The notes: generated by a model from the letters alone, not told the origin. A DNA stretch of 64,000 nt from Chaetoderma sp. LZ-2023a (GCA_034401795.1 CM067372.1:36962897-37026896); one strand, 5' to 3'; positions 44,135-56,134 are shown, counted from the first letter of the stretch. Translations and numbers: made by a program.

Positions 44135-44274
44135 CTCATATACGGATGCCAGTCTTAGCTCGTAAAAGATTGGTATGTAGATTTGCGTGGCCCCGAAAAT
44201 AGCGAAGACAAGGGCCAGACCATTCCAGACAAACATGGTGCCACTCAAGTAGACCACTACAGGAACGCCTAACA
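44135..44274 (-). CDS. SLC5-family symporter, exon 2
   Basis: Minus-strand exon of 140 bp with an acceptor CAG ending at 44,275 and a GTATGT donor at 44,134. Read in phase with exon 1 it gives LGVPVVVYLSGTMFVWNGLA followed by a hydrophobic stretch ending IPIFYELRLASVYE. The family pattern here is LG.P.EVY..GT, then IFIPVFYRL.LTSAYEYLE, covering helices 2 and 3 and the following loop. It ends in phase 0, immediately before the YxxxRF segment found in exon 3. Intron 1, which follows exon 1 on the minus strand (44,275-48,613), holds MITE-B copies, two tandem arrays and a long inverted-repeat element. Confidence 0.87.
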
Positions 44275-44334
44275 CTGGGAACAAGAGAGAATCATATTCA
44301 TGGATCCGGCTAGCTATATAAGCATTTAATGACC

Positions 44335-44560
44335 ACAATTTGGTCAAGAAAATCTAAATATTTGTTCATTGAATTTCTATTCGCAGGCCAAGAGAAGACT
44401 ATTTTTAAAGATCTTCCACTGTAATGACTGGCTCGATAAGAGAGCCAGTCATTCCAGTAGTAAATTAAAAAAAATATTCTCCCATCCTGAAAATAGACAT
44501 TCCCCTATACCTCTGGAGAGGCCGGCATTGGCCTGTATCGCCATGAAAGGTTGGATAAAC
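44335..44560. mobile_element. MITE-B copy 3
   Basis: GGTCAAGAAAATCTAAATAT, GCAGGCCAAGAGAAGACTAT, the stem TGACTGGCTCGATAAGAGAGCCAGTCA, and CTCTGGAGAGGCCGGCATTG at the right. The stem is perfect around a 3-base loop. Confidence 0.7.
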
Positions 44561-44817
44561 GCCACCCATCTTGTACACACCACATGTATGCAAATGCCCG
44601 AATACATTAACAAAAGATGAGTTGACGTTGATAGAAATGTTCTCGTTGATAGACCTGTTCTCGTCAAAGCATTGTGCATTTCATTTTCTTTTATATTACA
44701 CATGTTGCATTGATATTTGACGTACATTTGAAGACCACACTATTGCAACTGCTTTTTTTAATTGCGTTCAATTCAATATTAATTTAGTTCAGAATTTATA
44801 ATGACAATTACATACAT

Positions 44818-44940
44818 GTTGCAGGTGGTCGATCTAAGGCGTTGCCTTTAAAATTGTTGGAACATTGGGTCTCTTACATAAATGCTACAGGTGGTCGATC
44901 TAAGGCTTTAGAATTGTTGGAACATTGGGTCTCTTCCATA
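44818..44940. repeat. Two-copy tandem repeat, about 60 bp
   Basis: GGTGGTCGATCTAAGGC, AATTGTTGGAACATTGGGTC, TCTTACATA (or CCATA) is repeated. The second copy lacks about 8 bp. Confidence 0.7.
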
Positions 44941-45170
44941 GATATAAAATCAAAATTTGAATGAATAAAAGAATACAATAAAAGAACAGTCCATACGTAA
45001 TGCCACTATTCTGTGGTCAAATCATAGAAATTTGCATCATTTCTCAGACGAACACCAGTAGATTTTACGACATTGCGTCAACCTGGAAAACGCATGATAC
45101 AGGTAATGGATGGTTTCAGGCTGCAAATGTATGTTAGGGTTTACTTTGATGAGTGCACTTTTACAGGGCG

Positions 45171-45424
45171 GTAGGTTTATATTAGGATTAGTTTTGTTGA
45201 ATGTAATTTTAAAGCTCGTGAAGTTTATATTAGGGTTAATTTTGATGAATGTAATTTTACAGCTTAGTAAGTTTATATTAGGGTTAATTTTGATGAATGT
45301 AATTTTAAAGCTCGTGAAGTTTATATTAGGGTTAATTTTGATGAATGTAATTTTACAGCTTAGTAAGTTTATATTAGGGTTAATTTTGATCAATATAATT
45401 TTACAGCTCGTGAAGTTTATATTA
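45171..45424. repeat. 48-bp tandem array with 96-bp higher order
   Basis: Units of 48 bp (AAGTTTATATTAGGGTTAAT, TTTGATGAATGTAATTTT) alternate between endings AAAGCTCGTG and ACAGCTTAGT, giving a 96-bp dimer. About five units. Because 48 is divisible by 3, both strands stay open with 16-residue hydrophobic repeats; this is not taken as a gene. Confidence 0.75.
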
Positions 45425-45700
45425 TTTGATGTACAACCAATGTTTGCTCGTTACTAAATATAGGCAGTATTTGTTGATAAAAGTTATATTCGTAAATTTG
45501 TGAAAATTTGCTTACACACTTGAATACCGATAAGTAGATGATGTAGATAGCGTTTATTTATTTAAACATACTTTTATTGTTCAAAAGACAATAGGGATTG
45601 CATCACGAGATAGAGTGTTCTCGAGGGATGGAACGTGATTCCCTCTAACTAGACTGTAATAGAAATATTTTATAACTGTATCACTCCCCAACACACATTC

Positions 45701-45856
<156 letters not shown>

Positions 45857-46015
45857 ACACACATCGACGCAGATAACGCGCTGCTGTTGTATCTCCGTAA
45901 GCAAAACTGTTGTTCCTTCTCGCGGAGGCTGTCAGTACAAAACCATTTCAGGGCAAATCACGGGAAACTGAATAATTATAATGAGAATTACTTAGTGAAG
46001 ACACTCCATGACGTA

Positions 46016-46240
46016 TTAACCCTTTCATGGCGAAGCCGGCCAAAACTGCCTCTACAGTGCCTTTGATGAATGTCCATTTGCAGGCCAAGAGAATACTATT
46101 TTTGAAAATGTACCACTGGAATGACTGGCCAGTCATTCTAGTGGTAAATTCTCAAAAATAGTATTCACTTGGCCTGCAAATGTGCATTCAATAAACAAAT
46201 ATTTTAATTTTCTTGACCAGATTTATCCCCACAAGAGTTC
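46016..46240. mobile_element. MITE-B copy 4
   Basis: Left end TTAACCCTTTCATGGCGAAG, then CATTTGCAGGCCAAGAGAAT, stem TTTTGAAAATGTACCACTGG / CTAGTGGTAAATTCTCAAAA, and CTTGGCCTGCAAATGTGCAT. Confidence 0.74.
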
Positions 46241-46334
46241 AACATCCAGAAGCATAGTTTTAATGCATTTATGTCCATATCCTGTGGCACCTTTTTCATG
46301 TACTTTTGTATTATGAAATCCAAGAAGGATGCAG

Positions 46335-47316
46335 GTCGCGATTCACAAAGTGGTCTATTTTAAAAAATGTACATGGGTGGTCATCTTCTAATTGATATAA
46401 CTATATGCATTTAAGAGGTATCAGGACATGTAAGGTATAAAATTAAAGAAGAAATGATGCTGATTAAAACTATGTGGGAATATTTATTATATGTGGAGGT
46501 AAACTTGTCTAATTATTCTAAGTGTTATAGATAACAGGGTGAAATATAAATGTAACCGGTTCCGCTTCAAACTGGTTTTTACGAATCCTTTTTAGCGTGT
46601 TGCTCACTGATGTCATATATTCAGGATATGATCTATGCATTTCATAGTACATTATCAGAGATGTAATAACAGCATAAAATTCCATCAGATAAACCTTATA
46701 ACTGTCCCTAGTAATCATTTAAATAAGAGCAGGTAATACTGTAACCTTGGCTTCCGGTTAAGGGAGTAGTTTCATAAATGTGATAAAAGCTCACACCAAG
46801 TTGAGAAAGTATCCAAAAACTATGCATTTTTAGAATGCTGTCTTTTGTTGCACTCTTTGTACTTTGAGACTCTCACATCATTAACCAGGTGGGAGCAAAA
46901 TGTAACACCAGAAATCTATCATTAAAAATCATGCACCATGTTTATTCAATTTATTATATCACCTAAATACAATATAATTTTAGCTTTGACAAGGTACTTT
47001 TTGAAAGGTTCATGAGTTATCCTTTAGGACCATATGCATATGTTATGTCCAAGTCTTCAAGAAATATGGTCATGCATCCTGCACTTTAGTGAGAACAAAA
47101 TGTAACACACGTTTTTCAGTGACATTATACACATTTCACTCTGTTATCTATAACACTCAGAAGAATTAGACGAGTTTACCTCCACATATAATAAATATTC
47201 TTACATAGTCTTAATCAGCATCATTTCCTCTCTCATTTGACACCTCACATGTCATGATACCTCTTAAACTGATGTAGTTATAGCAAGTAGAAGATGGGTC
47301 ACTGTGAATCGCGACA
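46335..47316. mobile_element. Non-autonomous element with about 215-bp inverted repeats
   Basis: Left arm 46,335-46,557 (GTCGCGATTCACA ... TTATAGATAACAGGGTGAAA). Right arm 47,105-47,316 (TTTCACTCTGTTATCTATAA ... TGTGAATCGCGAC). The arms share AAATGATGCTGATTAA and TATTTATTATATGTGGAGGT. The 550-bp AT-rich centre has no gene but repeats GAGCAAAATGTAACAC at 46,893 and GAACAAAATGTAACAC at 47,092. Confidence 0.65.
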
Positions 47317-48354
47317 CGTGTGCCTGTTTAATAGTCCACCAAATTATTGAAAAGATGCCTTTTGAGAGTAAATTTAAATTCTTTTCTCAAATTTTGTTTA
47401 AAATGAGTACACATTGGAGGCTTATGTATAATGTAGAATTAGTGTTGTTGTAATCTAAGTTTCTGCCTACAGCATTTTTTATTTCTGCTTTTAAATTTCT
47501 ACTACTGAAAGATGCTTAAGTGACATACCATTATGGTTGCAGTATGTTGTTGCCCAATATATTGGCTATTAATCATGTAATTATTTGATAAATAATCAGT
47601 TGAAAGTTCCAAAGTGAAAAATATGAATACAGAGAAATTGAGCATTAAAGTAGCTTGCTTTCCACTTATTTCAATGTAATTTTTGTTAGTTTTGTGCTTG
47701 TAAGTTGTTTACTAATCACATTTTTGAGGAAATTATGCTTGCTATTGGTGGTATATACCCTAAGAACTAACAAACCCAAAAATTTCGACTTTTGTCAAAA
47801 AATGCCCCGAAACCGAAAATAGATCACTTCATGAATCCTGTCCTGCAATAAATTAATGAAAACCTGCGCGACACGCTATAGCGGCGATTCAAGCAGCTTT
47901 GTCAAATATGTTAGGTGCAAAGCGTAGCTAAAGCATACCCAATTTCCTACTTTAAAGACATTTAATGGTATGGTGTTAGCGTAATGATAGCTATGCACCA
48001 ACACATATGATTCCATATGATGACATCATGGCATTGTGTCGTTTTGAAAACAAATTACTGTCACCTTCTAATCTGGTATTAGCATACCCCATGTCGGGTT
48101 CATATTCTTTATTGCATCTACATTTGCGTCTAACACACCGTAACCGATATGTTAAAGTCTACCACCTTATCCTGCCCAACATTCTCTCAGGTATCAGCTA
48201 GGTGTCACTGCGTTTTGTAAAGTTCTCGTGATGTGTGAATCCGATCTGTCACTCAAGTATATGAAATCATAACCAATTGTAGCCGACATCACAATCATAA
48301 TTGACGGAGAATACTCCATTATGAATCTAATAGTCATTCAAGTATATGAATTGC
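47317..48354. other. SLC5 intron 1, proximal part, no gene
   Basis: AT-rich and unique-looking. Short frames only (for example 48,007-48,201). Followed by the reverse MITE-A fragment. Confidence 0.3.
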
Positions 48355-48600
48355 ATGTCTTTGATGGATTTACTATTTAATCAACATTCTATTGAATATT
48401 TTGAAACTAATTTGATTGGGTGTTGGTTTCAGCCGTTGGCAACAGCAGCATCCAGTCAAATTAGTTTCAAAATATTCTGCAGCTTACCTGTAATGTTTTT
48501 AGATTATTGGAATTCAGGGTTCAATCGATCCCAACTCGGGAAAGCGTGGGTGGTGCTTGGCTAAGAATGGGCGGGGCATGGCCAGAAATGGATTCCTGAT
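48355..48600. mobile_element. MITE-A fragment, reverse orientation, abutting SLC5 exon 1
   Basis: Reverse copy of the MITE left half and centre: TTTACTATTTAATCAACATT, ATTTTGAAACTAATTTGATT, GGCGGGGCATGGCCAG, ending AAATGGATTCC. It ends about 15 bp from the GTAATA splice donor of exon 1, so it forms nearly all of the proximal intron. Confidence 0.7.
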
Positions 48601-48613
48601 TTGTGTGTATTAC

Positions 48614-48818
48614 CTGTAACAGCTGAGATAAAACTTGCAGCCAGTGACAAAGTGACAGGAATCAAGTTCATCTTCCGTCCGGCCATAAGGAACTCATCAG
48701 CTGATTTCTTCTTCCGGTCTTTCACGGCATAAAAGACACCAATAGATGTTGAAAGAACGAGCATCAGCCCGAACACCAGGTAATCCGCCCAATGGAACGT
48801 CTTCACGTCGGTAGGCAT
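48614..48818 (-). CDS. SLC5-family sodium/solute symporter, exon 1 (start exon)
   Basis: The exon opens with ATG at 48,818 and encodes 68 codons plus one base. It begins MPTDVKTFHWADYLVFGLML, contains the membrane segment after it and EFLMAGRKM, and ends with ASFISAVT before a GTAATA donor at 48,611. The WxDYLVFG start, the EFLMAGR loop and the ASFxSAxT helix are hallmarks of SLC5 sodium-coupled transporters of the SMCT/SMVT/NIS group, which carry monocarboxylates, vitamins or iodide across the plasma membrane with Na+. Known family members have about 13 membrane helices and 600-plus residues, so this is the first tenth. The phase-1 end joins exon 2 perfectly. A MITE-A copy ends about 15 bp from the donor. 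The substrate cannot be decided from sequence. Confidence 0.88.
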
Positions 48819-50010
48819 TTCTTGGGTGGTTTAGAAAGTATTTAGGTACAACAGATTCGCAATTGGTATCCACAAGCAGCTTTATTCACACGAGTTGCAA
48901 GTGTACATTGACATTAGAATTGATCCCGTTTAATAGAAATCAGGTATCAAAGATTTTAGTGTGAAACTATCAAAAGCATGTTTTGTCAAAATGTTAACAA
49001 TGTCATTGACATAATAATATTAGACGATACTTAGATTGAGAACGTATGATTCTTAGGCCAAGTTTCACTCATAGCCACATCCTAAACTGGAAATAATCTT
49101 ATAATTTAATGTTTCAATCGCACAATGACAAAGCTGGCGCTAGAATATTGGATAAAATGTACAGCCTATCCAGATGAACAGGCTCGCCGTCTAAGCTTAT
49201 TGACGGATTATTTCTATGTACACCACTTGAATAGAAGATATGATTGCGAACTTCTATACCGCGATAACGCGCTTCAGATTCGTGGACACACTGTATTATG
49301 TCTGATGATAAAAGCACACACGTGGTACGAAATACGCGATAACTGGGGAGGTAATTCTTAGTTTACGGTATTTAATTTCTGCTTACATTTTTACCAGGAT
49401 TTGTCTTTAGGAAAGTGCTGCTTCAAGATATTCGTGCTCGGGGACAGCAACCCTTTTGAGGCAATCTCCTTACAAAATGGTCACACGCGCTCACGTAACT
49501 GATGTGTACAGAATCGTGATAGCTGACCGGAGTAACGCGTGGATTAATTCTATTTAAAGGAAGCCACCATATTGAGATCCTTATTTTTCGCTGACTGCGC
49601 AAACTGTATATCCCAGGGTGTTCGTATAAATAGGTATATTGTCCGAGTTTGAAAATACCCCATCCACGCTCGTCCACACACTGGTTGACTCTTAAAAGCT
49701 AGATAAAGAATGTATACAGCAATGACGATCCATCGCGTGTACTTCAAGCTCCGAAAACGGCTCACGAACACGGTTTCACGTTAAGAATTGGGGTTGCTGT
49801 TTGGATAGGCGGTATTCAGAATTTGTGAAAACTCGTTATTCACCCAGCGATATTTTATTAGTACAGAGCAAATATTGACGTTTTTCCTTTTTTCAAAATG
49901 TGAATTAAAGTAATGGTGGATGTGGGAGTCGTGTCTCATGTTATTGATACTCTATCAGAGTCATACTTCTCGTGGATAAAGATTAGATGAAAAAAGACCG
50001 AAAGACCCCG
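48819..50010. other. Region upstream of SLC5 start, 5' UTR/promoter not resolved
   Basis: The ATG of the SLC5 gene lies at its left edge. No clear TATA box or CRE for a minus-strand promoter was picked out. A plus-strand frame at 49,125-49,361 (LTDYFYVHHLNRRYDCELLY, then HTWYEIRDNWGG) ends before GTAATT and could be an exon of an unknown gene, but I recognise no family. Confidence 0.3.
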
Positions 50011-50252
50011 TTAACCCTTGAATGACAAAATTTGGTTAAGAAAATAAAAATGACTTCCTTATTGAATGTCCATTTACAGGGCAAAGGAAAATCATGTTTT
50101 TTAAATTTACCATTGGAATGGCTGGCTCGATTACCGAGCCAGTCATTCCAGTGGTAATTTTCAAAGATAGTTTTCTCTTGGCTTGTGAATGTTCATTCTT
50201 CAAGACCGCTACAGAGGCCGGCTTGGACCGGTTTCGTCGTAAAGGGATTTGA
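50011..50252. mobile_element. MITE-B copy 5
   Basis: Left end TTAACCCTTGAATGAC, stem with GGCTGGCTCGATTACCGAGC then CAGTCATTCC, right end CAGAGGCCGGCTTGGACCGG then CGTAAAGGG. Inverted termini CCCTT...AAGGG are visible. Confidence 0.75.
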
Positions 50253-50414
50253 CATCATTTGAACTGCTTCTCACGAATTGTATGTTAATGATATATGATC
50301 TACTTAGCAATTCTATTTGGCTGAATAATAAATTAATGTTTTGAAAAGAAGTTTAAACAACCGTTTTCTTTAACAAAATAACTAATTATCAGTTTCAGTA
50401 ATGACGTGTAAATG

Positions 50415-50510
50415 AAACCTATAACCTGGGTGGTCACAAGGACCGTTCGACGATCAAACGATAGAATAGACCACAAGGACCACTCGACGATCAAACGATA
50501 GAATAGGAAT
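50415..50510. repeat. Two-copy tandem repeat, about 41 bp
   Basis: CACAAGGACCGTTCGACGAT, CAAACGATAGAATAG, then CACAAGGACCACTCGACGAT with the same continuation. Confidence 0.65.
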
Positions 50511-51227
50511 ATAAACAAACTATCACTGGCTGATTCAATAACTGTACTTTGATCCCGGCTCATATCTACAAAATACATTATTATCAGATCACAATTAAAC
50601 ATTGAATCTTTTCATTATTTTGTAGATACCAACCGCCTTTGGATGATTATTTGTTTGCTGAACCAAAACTAGTGGACATGTTGCATCAAGCATGCGTAAA
50701 TTATTAAGGTGCCCGAAGCGGATTAACAGTCAGAGACACACATGGCACATGTTATTACATGTTCGCTTGGTTGACTGTAGTCTACCGGGTTTTTTTAATC
50801 ATATATTGCTCACAGCCAATTCTTACCCTGTCCATGGATTTATACAACAACCTATGCTTGAGATATGGCATGTTCATCGTCACCACAACGCGTGTTCATG
50901 TCTCTAGCTACACAAACTTACAGAGACAAAGTTGTATCTATGCGCATGTGATATATCTACCGCATGCATAATGTTGATGGCATCTATATTCACAGACTCT
51001 ATTTTAATGAATTTATCATCGGCTCATAATATATACGCAAACGATGGATTGTACATAGCTTAATTCATGAATCCATTTCCTCACTCAATCAAATGACGTC
51101 ATAATCAACTGCGCGACGTGTATGTTAGTTATTTAACAATATGAAACTAAAGCATGTGATTTTCTTTACATATGACGCAGCAGAAATGAGTCTCGCTTAC
51201 ATTTCCATAGGCTGTTAAGTGAGGAAG
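50511..51227. other. Intergenic, no feature seen
   Basis: No frame, hairpin or array supported. One TGACGTCA-like site (AATGACGTCATAATC) at 51,092. Confidence 0.3.
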
Positions 51228-51364
51228 CTATCATGTGGAATCGCACCACCTTGTTGTTATTGGAGGGCGATATCACATCAATGTGCATGACATGGTTTTA
51301 AGGGAGGTAGAGATCAACTGAATTGATACCATCTGATTTTTAAGGGGAGGTGGATATCAACTTA
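51228..51364. repeat. Degenerate ~46-bp minisatellite, left part
   Basis: Units of the type TATCAACTGAATTGATACCA, TCTGATTTTTAAGGGGAGG. The array resumes at 53,590 on the other side of the RT retroelement. Confidence 0.65.
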
Positions 51365-53589
51365 TGAACGATCTCTACTAATGAATAAACGCTATACCAG
51401 GCACAAGGGTAGAGTCATCTACAACCTACTCATGCTCATCAGCGACACTGACACCCAAATGTCTTACAAAAAAGGCCCGCGGGGAGCAGATAGGTAACAA
51501 CGACATCAGTTCTGATCCAAACGAAGCTCTCACCAAAATACTGAAATCTATGGAATCATCAGCTACCAGCACCATAGGTGTTCTTACAAACAACCGAACT
51601 AGGTATACTAACGACCCTATAGTAGGAAAACTGTCAGCAGAGCAGAACGCGTTACGGCTGCGCATCTATCAAAGTGGCCAAAGTGAAGACCGCACCAAAC
51701 TACGCCGGGAGCACAATAACATTCTGCACCACATTAGCGAAGGCTTAAAGGATGTTGCTATTCAACAAGCAGACTTCATAGCAGATGAAATAACTACCAT
51801 GGATGACTGTTGCAAAATGTTTCGGGCAGCCCGAGCACTGAGAGTTACTAACTACACATCACCACTCACTGTACACAAATCTGAAGGCCACTTTATCGGG
51901 ACTGACCACGGCAAAGACGGTGCGATTCGAGAATGGTTCAAGGAATAGTTCACTGACCAAGATGATGAGGTCTTGCACCCGTTCTCAGGAGACCACGTGA
52001 CATTACTAAAACAAATTAAAACAGCAGAAGTTGAGCAGGTACTTAAAGATGAAAAATGAAAAATGGACGTGCATCTGGACCTGATGGCACTAGCAATGAA
52101 CTATTCAAATATGCAAGTAATATTATCTCAAACCCGATCACGCACCTAATCAATTCATGTTTTATGCACCACCTTCCCATCGACGCTGTAGGCCAAGGCA
52201 CAATTATCGCAGTTCCCAAGCCCAAGAAGCCACCTGGCCTCCAGCTAATCTGCGGCTCATTGTGCTCTTCAACAACATACGGAAACTCCTATCCAATGTT
52301 ACTCTATGCCGCATCCAAGACAAGATCGATGACTTCACCGGATCATGTCAAAGTGGCTTCAAACGTGGACGCAGTTGCGCAGACATTGTATTGGCTCAAC
52401 GCACGCGTGTGTCGGTAGTCATGTCTAAACACTGGGCTCTCCACAAAATGGGCATTGACATGTCACGAGCCTTCAACAAAAGTAAACGCTCAAAGATCCT
52501 AGATGCACTATGCCAGGCCAGTTGTAATGAAGATGAGCCACGACTAGTGAGACTGCTGCTTGCAGACACCGAGCTAAGAGCACGAGTCAAGTCAGTGAAG
52601 TCTATAGAGCTTGAGACAGGGAAATTGTCTATCCCCCTGTGCTTTCCAGCTGTTACCATGCTGCTGCATTGAAATCCGTGTGGAAAAGTTTCACAAAACC
52701 TCCTCCCAGTGTCAATACATATATGTATGGGTATGCCGCTAGAGATGGAATATGCCGATGACGTGGACTTCATAGACGAGGAAAAGACCCCGCTTGACTA
52801 GCTTCTCCCAATAGCTGTAAGCAAACTAAAAATTGAGAATCTCTTTATGAATGAATCCCAAACAAAGTTCACCCACATATGCCTATCTACAAAGCATGAA
52901 ACTAAAGAAAATGCTGATTTACTTCATGGCGGCGAACCATGGAGGAAAAGTACAATCCTGGGCTCAATGCTTTGCGGTACTGCTGACATTGCTGCACGCT
53001 GCGCCATGGGGAACATAGCTTTCCAGTCCTTCTGGGAGCTATGGATTCGTAGATCAACTATAACGTTGATAAAAAGACTGCACATATACAACGCAACATC
53101 CGTATCCTTGATGCTGTATAACTGTAGCAGCTGGACAGCTCCAAAGGCACCTCTAGACAAACACGATGCCTGCCACCGCAAACACCATCGCACCATCAAT
53201 GGACACCGATGGCCAGACAGCATAATTGCCAATGATGCACTATACAAGATGTGTAATTCGTCGCTGCAGTCTGTATAAGTTGCCCCGCAAAGATCATTGG
53301 CCACGTGCTAAGGATGCCAGAAGATACACCAGCACAGAGAGCCGTGGAGATTCGGCCTACCCGGAGCCAGCAAATACAAAGTCAGGAGAGGACGCCATTG
53401 CATATACCTGCTAAGCGTGCTACGAGGTGACCTCAAGAAAGTAGAACTTGGTACACTCAAGTCAAGAATGAGCCTGAAGAAGCTAAGGATTTCGACCGAG
53501 GACAAGACACCGTGGGCAAAAGCGAAGAAGGACTGATAGCAGCTGTAGGTTGTTTCTACTACTACAGCCGCAGAATACAGTAATCATAC
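51365..53589 (+). mobile_element. Non-LTR retroelement with RT but no visible endonuclease, copy 1 (coding remnants)
   Basis: Starts at TGAACGATCTCTAC and ends at ACAGCCGCAGAATACAGTAA then TCATAC. The copy at 8,965-10,979 has the same ends. Broken plus-strand frames hold a pre-RT region (51,550-51,948), then RT: NGRASGPDG (52,065), PKPKKPPG, SGFKRGRSCADIV, GIDMSRAFNKSKRSKIL (52,450) and YADDVDFID (about 52,753). The tail continues MPEDTPAQRAVE-like sequence near 53,300 and ends WAKAKKD. Many frameshifts and stops. I see no APE or restriction-like endonuclease domain. LINE clade not assigned. Confidence 0.75.
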
Positions 53590-53985
53590 ATTTACCAACT
53601 GAATTGGTACCACCTAGTTATCAAGGAAAGGTATATATCAACTGAATTGATACTACCTGCGTTTTAAGGGAGGTAGCTATACACTGAATTGGGACGGCCT
53701 GGTTTCTAAGGTAGGTGTGTGGTGGAGTTTAGATATCAACTGAATGGATACCACCTGGTTTTAAGCGCTGTATCTATAAACTGAATTTGTACCACCTGTT
53801 TTTCTTAAATTAGGGACGTAGATATCACATTAAATGTTAGTACCTGGTTGACAAGGGCGGTAGCAATCACATGGAATCGTCCTGCATGGTTGCTAAGAGA
53901 TGTAGCTCTCGCATGGAATGGTAGCACCTTGTTGGCTAAGGAGGTAGATATCAGATGGAATGGTACCAGCTGATTATTCAATATT
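53590..53985. repeat. Degenerate ~46-bp minisatellite, right part
   Basis: About eight units such as CAACTGAATTGGTACCACCT, AGTTATCAAGGAAAGGTAT, continuing the 51,228-51,364 array. The last units have ATCACATGGAATCG in place of ATCAACTGAATTG. Confidence 0.7.
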
Positions 53986-54767
53986 CGCAGCTATGATTGC
54001 ATAGATAATTGATAATGTTGAGTTCCATGAAAGCTAATTACCAGGTGATTATATTACTCAATAACACGCAGATAAATTTTCAATACAAACGTCCAAACAT
54101 GATATCACGTATTTAAAGGGGAACATCAAGAGAAAAGGGTCAAAGCACGCCAAATGATGTTGTTGTATGATTGAAATAAAATAAAATATATAGGCCTACA
54201 TATTTTCGAATTCCTAAAGAGTGTATTTCATCACGGAAAGTAATTTTTCATTTTCCATTAGAATCACGGAGTAACGGCATCGTGTGAATAATATTTTGTT
54301 GTTGGTCATTGACAGCTCACTACAGCCCATTCATGCACCATCGTATTAATGAGAAGCAAGAGAAATACAAACGTTTGAGAAACTCTAGAGCTTGAATCTG
54401 ATCTGATGTTTAGCATACTAACTTGTTTGGACCACAATTTTGAAAACACGTGTGTTAATTCACGTGGTTGGCGATTTACGCGATGGCGTCATGCTCTGAA
54501 TTTTATGTGATGGCAAAATTCAGAACTTTAACCGAAACTTTAACAGTGATAACCTTTGAGGTAATTTGTCAAATTCTTTTAATTAATAAAATAAAAACAG
54601 TATTTTGTTTTACAATGAAATCTAATTCTCGTTTTTGGTCTTTCGGATATATTGCATTAAATATACTTTATTAGAGTTTGAGATGGCCCAGTAAACAAAT
54701 TTAGGCGAAATTATGTTCCATAGCAATGCGATTGTCTACTACTGCTGAAATAAAATGCAAATTATAT
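53986..54767. other. Intergenic, no feature seen
   Basis: AT-rich. Short frames only, such as 54,468-54,674, without recognisable motifs. Confidence 0.3.
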
Positions 54768-55056
<289 letters not shown>

Positions 55057-55330
55057 CAGTGGTCTTGTGGAACTTTCCCAGTTTTTGGACATGACTACCG
55101 ACACAAACATGCGTTGAGCCCATACAATGTCTCCACAGCTGCATCCACGTTTGAAGCTACTTTGACATGATCCGGTGGTCATCGAGCTTGTCTCGGATGC
55201 GGCATAAAATAACATTGGATAGGGGTTTCCATATGCTGTTGAGGAGCACAATGGGCCGAAGATTGGCTGGGGGATAGGTGGCTTCTTGGGCTTGAGTAGT
55301 GCGATAAGGGTGCCTTGGCCTACAGCCTTA
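55057..55330 (-). mobile_element. RT retroelement internal fragment, minus strand
   Basis: The minus-strand frame includes SSTAYGNPYPMLFYAASET, then [20 protein letters not shown], which matches the RT block SCQSGFKRGRSCADIVLAQR of 52,340-52,400. It lies between a (TA)n/(GCGT)n microsatellite and the 46-bp minisatellite, and both junctions are abrupt. Confidence 0.6.
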
Positions 55331-56134
55331 ACCTAGATACTATGTAATTCTAAGATCCGGAACTGCCATTTCTGTGACCCAGATGTTATGTACTTCAAAG
55401 ATCTGGAACTGGTAACTCGGTGACCTAGATGCTACATACTTCAAAGATCTGGAACTGCTAACTCGGTGACCTAGATGGTTATGGACTTCTTAGATCCGGA
55501 ACTACTAACTGTGACCTAGATGCTATGTACGTCTAAGATCCGCAACTACTAACTCTGTGACATAGATTCTATGTACGTCTAAGATTTGGACCGGCTAACT
55601 CTGTGACCTAGATGTTATTACGTCTGAGATCTGGAGCTGCTAACTCTGTGACCTAGATGTTATGTACGTCTAAGCTCTGGAACGGCTAGCTCTGTGACCT
55701 AGATGTTATTATGTCTGAGATCTGGAATGGCTTACTCTGTGATCTAGATGTTATTACGTCTGAGATCTGGAATGGCTTACTCTGTGACCTAGATGTTATT
55801 ACGTCTGAGATCTGTAACTGCTAACTCTGTGACCTAGATGTTATTCCGTCTGAGATCTGGAATTGCTAACACTGTGACCTAGATGCTATTACGTCTGAGA
55901 TCCGGAACTGCTAACTCTGTGCCCTAGATGATGTGTACGTCTAAGATCCGGAATTGCTAACTCTGTGACCTAGATGCTATTACGTCTAAGATCCGGAACT
56001 ACTAACTCTGCGACCTAGATGTTATTGCGTTTGAGATCTGGAACTGCTAACTCTGTGACCTAGATGCTATTACGTCTGAGATCCGGAACTGCTAACTCTG
56101 TGCCCTATATGTTATGTACGTCTAAGATCTGGAA
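55331..56134. repeat. 45-46-bp minisatellite, about 17 copies
   Basis: Consensus GACCTAGATGTTATTACGTC, TGAGATCTGGAACTGC, TAACTCTGT. Two subtypes, TATGTACGTCTAAGATC and TATTACGTCTGAGATC, are grouped in blocks, showing local expansion. Confidence 0.85.

Noticed and set aside
55331-56134. Regular 45-bp repeats as a possible CRISPR array
   Set aside because: Repeats are contiguous with no unique spacers, the unit is degenerate, and this is an animal genome with no cas genes.
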